Below are positions 61,461 through 64,000 of a DNA stretch of 64,000 nt, one piece after another. A program made the position numbers and the translations under genes. Position 1 is the stretch's first letter, and each line of letters opens with the position of its first letter. The notes below the pieces were generated by a model that saw only the letters and a list, made by a program, of their open reading frames with translations, searched no databases and was not told the origin of the DNA. Source of the DNA: Alistipes sp. Its GTDB lineage: Bacteria > Bacteroidota > Bacteroidia > Bacteroidales > Rikenellaceae. Location of the stretch: contig JAFULF010000007.1 in the NCBI GenBank assembly GCA_017483225.1, positions 1-64,000 on the forward strand. Reading direction: 5' to 3'.

Positions 61461-62801
61461 CTAAACCACGCCCTGTTCGAGCATCGCCTGTGCCACCTTC
61501 ATAAAGCCTGCAATGTTGGCACCCTTGACGTAGTTTACGTAGCCGTCAGGCTGTGTGCCGTACTTTACACACTGCTCGTGGATGCTGCGCATTATGTAGT
61601 GCAGCTTCTCATCTACCTCGGCAGCCGACCAGCAGATGTGCATCGCATTCTGTGTCATCTCCAAGCCCGATGTGGCCACGCCACCGGCATTCACCGCCTT
61701 GCCCGGAGCGAAGAGGATACCTGCCGCCTGGAACTCGGCGATAGACTCCGGCGTACATCCCATATTCGACACCTCGGCAACACACCACGTGCCTGCGGCG
61801 AGCAGCTCCTTGGCATCCTCGCCGTTGAGCTCATTCTGGAAGGCACAAGGCAGGGCGATGTCGCACTTGATGCTCCACGCCTTCTTGCCCGGGATGAATG
61901 TCGTATCAGGGAAGCGCTCGGCAAATGGTGCAACGATGTTGCGGTTTGAGGCACGCAGTTGCAGCATAAACGCTATCTTCTCCTTCGTCATTCCGTTAGG
62001 GTTGTATATCACGCCGTCGGGGCCCGATATGGCGATAACCTTCGCACCCAGCTCGGTGGCCTTTGTAGCGGCTCCCCAAGCGACGTTGCCGAAGCCGGAG
62101 ATTGCCACCGTGGCACCCTCTATCGAGCGGCCGGCACGTGAGAGCATATGCTCCACGAAGTAGAGTGCACCGAATCCCGTCGCCTCCGGACGTATCAGCG
62201 AGCCGCCCCACGTCATACCCTTGCCGGTAAGGACTCCCGTGTTGTACTCGCGAGCCAGCTTCTTGTACATTCCGTACATATATCCTATCTCACGACCGCC
62301 TACGCCCACATCTCCCGCAGGAATGTCGGTGTCGGGGCCTATGTTGTTCCACAGCTCCCACATAAAGGCTTGGCAGAAGCGCATAATCTCGCCGTCGGAC
62401 TTACCCACGGGGTCGAAGTCCGAGCCACCCTTTGCACCGCCCATAGGCAGCGTGGTGAGGGAGTTCTTGAAGGTCTGCTCGAAGCCGAGGAATTTGAGCA
62501 TCGAAGGGTTTACCGCCTTGTGGAAGCGGATGCCTCCCTTGTAAGGGCCTATTGCGCTGTTGAATTGTATGCGATAGCCGAGGTTGGTCTGAATCTCGCC
62601 ACGGTCATCTACCCACGTCACACGGAAGGTGAAGATGCGGTCGGGCTCCACCATTCGCTCGACAATCTTTGCCTTCTCAAATTCGGGGTGCTCGTTGTAT
62701 GTCTGCTCAATAGATTCGAGTACCTCTCGTACCGCCTGCAAATACTCGTTTTCACCCGGATGCTTACGCTCCAAATCCGCCATAATGTTGGTCACGTTCA
62801 T
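61461..62801 (-). CDS. gdhA: Glutamate dehydrogenase
   Basis: The product is 446 residues, the hexameric form. It makes glutamate from 2-oxoglutarate and ammonia, or the reverse. The catalytic region GPYKGGIRFHKAVNPSMLKF and TLPMGGAKGGSDFDPVGKSD contains the active lysine, and ATVAISGFGNVAWGAATKAT is the nucleotide loop. Whether it uses NADPH or NADH cannot be told with certainty. Its upstream region has a -7 box and two palindromic TTTGTCAAA boxes, and lies downstream of a two-component pair. Confidence 0.96.
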   Translation of the reverse strand: MNVTNIMADLERKHPGENEYLQAVREVLESIEQTYNEHPEFEKAKIVERMVEPDRIFTFRVTWVDDRGEIQTNLGYRIQFNSAIGPYKGGIRFHKAVNPSMLKFLGFEQTFKNSLTTLPMGGAKGGSDFDPVGKSDGEIMRFCQAFMWELWNNIGPDTDIPAGDVGVGGREIGYMYGMYKKLAREYNTGVLTGKGMTWGGSLIRPEATGFGALYFVEHMLSRAGRSIEGATVAISGFGNVAWGAATKATELGAKVIAISGPDGVIYNPNGMTKEKIAFMLQLRASNRNIVAPFAERFPDTTFIPGKKAWSIKCDIALPCAFQNELNGEDAKELLAAGTWCVAEVSNMGCTPESIAEFQAAGILFAPGKAVNAGGVATSGLEMTQNAMHICWSAAEVDEKLHYIMRSIHEQCVKYGTQPDGYVNYVKGANIAGFMKVAQAMLEQGVV

Positions 62802-62876
62802 AGCAATTTTGGTTTTTAGTTGTTGTATATATTAAAAATTTTAAGGTATTAAGTCAGTTTTGTTAAAATCTTTACA

Positions 62877-62884
62877 CAAAGATA
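62877..62884 (-). promoter_or_regulatory. -7 box of gdhA
   Basis: TATCTTTG on the minus strand, 76 bases before the ATG. No TTTG at 19-21 bases upstream; the TTTG at 62901-62898 is 13 bases away and that at 62918-62915 is 30 bases away. The promoter may need an activator. Confidence 0.55.
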
Positions 62885-62886
62885 AC

Positions 62887-62924
62887 AAATTATTTGACAA
62901 ACTGTAATTTTTGACAAATAATTT
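62887..62924. promoter_or_regulatory. Possible operator upstream of gdhA
   Basis: AAATTATTTG (62887-62896) and CAAATAATTT (62915-62924) are a perfect 10-base inverted repeat. Inside, TTTGACAAA occurs twice (62893-62901 and 62910-62918), 17 bases apart. Confidence 0.45.
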
Positions 62925-62981
62925 ACACGGAAACAACTTCTAAAAAGTTTGGGGTGGGGTAGATGGGGCCTCCTTGCCCGC

Positions 62982-63629
62982 CTAAATCTCTACCAAGTGG
63001 TTCTTCATAGCATAGACCACGAGGCTGGCGGTGTTCTTGCAGCCGGTCTTTTCGAGGATGTTGGCACGGTGGGCATCGACCGTGCGCTTGGAGATGAAGA
63101 GTGAGTCGGCAATCTCCTGATTTGAAAGGCCTTGGCAGATGCCGAGCAGGATGTCGGACTCTCGCTCCGAGAGGGAGTCGCCCTCCGTCATGTCGCTCTT
63201 GCGCAGGCGGTGTGGCAACGACTCCAACAGTGCCTTGCTGAAATACTCCTCGCCCTCCACGATGGCATTTATGGCCTCAAAGACCTCCTCTATATCCGAG
63301 TCTTTGAGCAGGAAACCCTTGGCTCCCGCCTCGACCATACGCTGGTAGTACTGCTCCTCGCCAAACATCGAGAGACAGACGATATGCAGTTCGGGTCGCT
63401 GTTGCAGGGCGAGGCGTGTCGCCTGCTCGCCACCCATCATCGGCATCGCTATATCCATAAATACGATATCCACACTCTGCAACGAGGGGAGTGCGGCGAT
63501 AAACTCCGAGCCATCGGAGTACTCGCCGACAACGTGACAGCCCCTTCGTCCGTTCAGCAGCCTCTTTAAGCCGTTGCGAAAGAGCGTGTGGTCATCCACC
63601 AAGACGATATTTTTCTCTGTCACAGCCAT
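62982..63629 (-). CDS. NarL/FixJ-type response regulator
   Basis: The product is 215 residues. The receiver domain (about 6-120) has the acidic pair DD in NIVLVDDHTLFRNGLKRLLN, the phosphorylation Asp in VDIVFMDIAMPMMGGEQATR, and the Lys in GAKGFLLKDSDIEEV. A LuxR-type helix-turn-helix (SERESDILLGICQGLSNQEI then ADSLFISKRTVDAHRANILE) ends the protein. It pairs with the histidine kinase 15 bases upstream. Targets are unknown; gdhA, immediately downstream, is one candidate. Confidence 0.94.
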   Translation of the reverse strand: MAVTEKNIVLVDDHTLFRNGLKRLLNGRRGCHVVGEYSDGSEFIAALPSLQSVDIVFMDIAMPMMGGEQATRLALQQRPELHIVCLSMFGEEQYYQRMVEAGAKGFLLKDSDIEEVFEAINAIVEGEEYFSKALLESLPHRLRKSDMTEGDSLSERESDILLGICQGLSNQEIADSLFISKRTVDAHRANILEKTGCKNTASLVVYAMKNHLVEI

Positions 63630-63644
63630 CTCTTGCGGAGTTGT

Positions 63645-64000
63645 TTAGTGGTTATTGTCGATGTTTACGCTGATGTCGGCACTCATACCCTTGCCCTTGC
63701 TGCTGCGGATGTCGAGCGAGCCGCTCAGCGAGCCTATGCGGGAGGCTATGTTGGAGAGCCCCATGCCGCAATCTATCATCGCCTCCGGATTGAATCCTCG
63801 GCCGTTGTCGGTGTAGTTGAGCGAGAGGGCTGTGCCGTCGAAGTTGAGCGAGAGGGTTATGGCGGTACATCCGGAGTGTTTGAGTGAGTTGTTTATCAAC
63901 TCGCAGACCACACGGTAGATGATAACCTCCACGTCGCTGTCGAAACGCTCGGCCCGCAGGTTGGTGTTCAGTCGGATGTTCACACCATGCAGGGCACTGC
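63645..64000 (-). CDS. Sensor histidine kinase, C-terminal part (cut by window edge)
   Basis: The open frame runs past the edge at 64000, so only the last 118 residues are seen. This is an HATPase domain: the N box is ELINNSLKHSGCTAITLSL, the G1 box is YTDNGRGFNPEAM and the G2 box is GMGLSNIASRIGSLSGSLDI. These match the NarX/DesK-like kinases that partner NarL-type regulators. The sensor and phospho-acceptor histidine lie outside the window. The GTG at 63983 is only an internal codon. Confidence 0.9.
   Translation of the reverse strand, partial: SALHGVNIRLNTNLRAERFDSDVEVIIYRVVCELINNSLKHSGCTAITLSLNFDGTALSLNYTDNGRGFNPEAMIDCGMGLSNIASRIGSLSGSLDIRSSKGKGMSADISVNIDNNH

Overview
The window comes from a Bacteroidales chromosome. 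The sequence shows Bacteroidetes-type promoters (TTTG, about 20 bases, then TAnnTTTG), starts that mostly lack Shine-Dalgarno sequences, and family-specific genes: a DUF3127 OB-fold protein, a PorT-like barrel, a DUF4296 lipoprotein and a PG0541-type pump partner. The fairly GC-rich genes and the futalosine menaquinone genes suggest a Rikenellaceae/Alistipes-like species; that last step is inference. I see no rRNA, tRNA or CRISPR.

Layout. Positions 1-119 hold the end of an IS3-family (IS150-type) element running off the left edge. Positions 199-5452 hold an SSB-like protein, an OmpA/TPR lipoprotein, pnp and rpsO. Positions 5.7-7.6 kb hold apbE and a lipid kinase. Positions 7.6-11.8 kb, on the minus strand, hold a metal-site-degenerate phosphoesterase, rsmG, an ECF sigma factor and a glycosyltransferase. 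Positions 12.0-12.7 kb hold an AT-richer lipoprotein gene broken at a G tract. Positions 12.9-20.1 kb, on the plus strand, form a run of tgt, an LptF/G permease, mqnE, a PASTA protein, an RluD-type synthase and ygiQ. A tail-to-tail gap (20125-20621) contains a 335-base nested palindrome. Positions 20.6-30.7 kb, on the minus strand, form one long run: flippase, holB, folK, envelope lipoproteins, PorT-like barrel, rbfA, LolC/E-like permease, DUF4296 protein and an amidohydrolase that fits the futalosine pathway.

Positions 30.8-43.9 kb, on the minus strand, hold a prolyl oligopeptidase, lysC and the front half of a division and cell wall (dcw) cluster: rsmH, ftsL-like, ftsI, murE, mraY, murD and ftsW, then an S4-domain protein. 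Positions 44.5-46.4 kb hold pyrH, a TlpA-like thioredoxin and frr, flanked by two copies of an intergenic repeat. Positions 46.9-51.5 kb, on the minus strand, hold two glycosyltransferases, a lipid A type acyltransferase, rsmI and a protein with a very acidic linker. Positions 51.7-58.2 kb form a TetR-controlled RND efflux operon with a small companion protein. Positions 58.4-61.4 kb hold a sodium:solute symporter overlapping a FAD oxidoreductase. The end holds gdhA and a NarL-type two-component pair cut by the window edge.

Most genes are core housekeeping or envelope genes. The unusual material is in the gaps: the nested palindrome, paired hairpins with an identical core but different stems, and the repeat pair flanking pyrH-frr.
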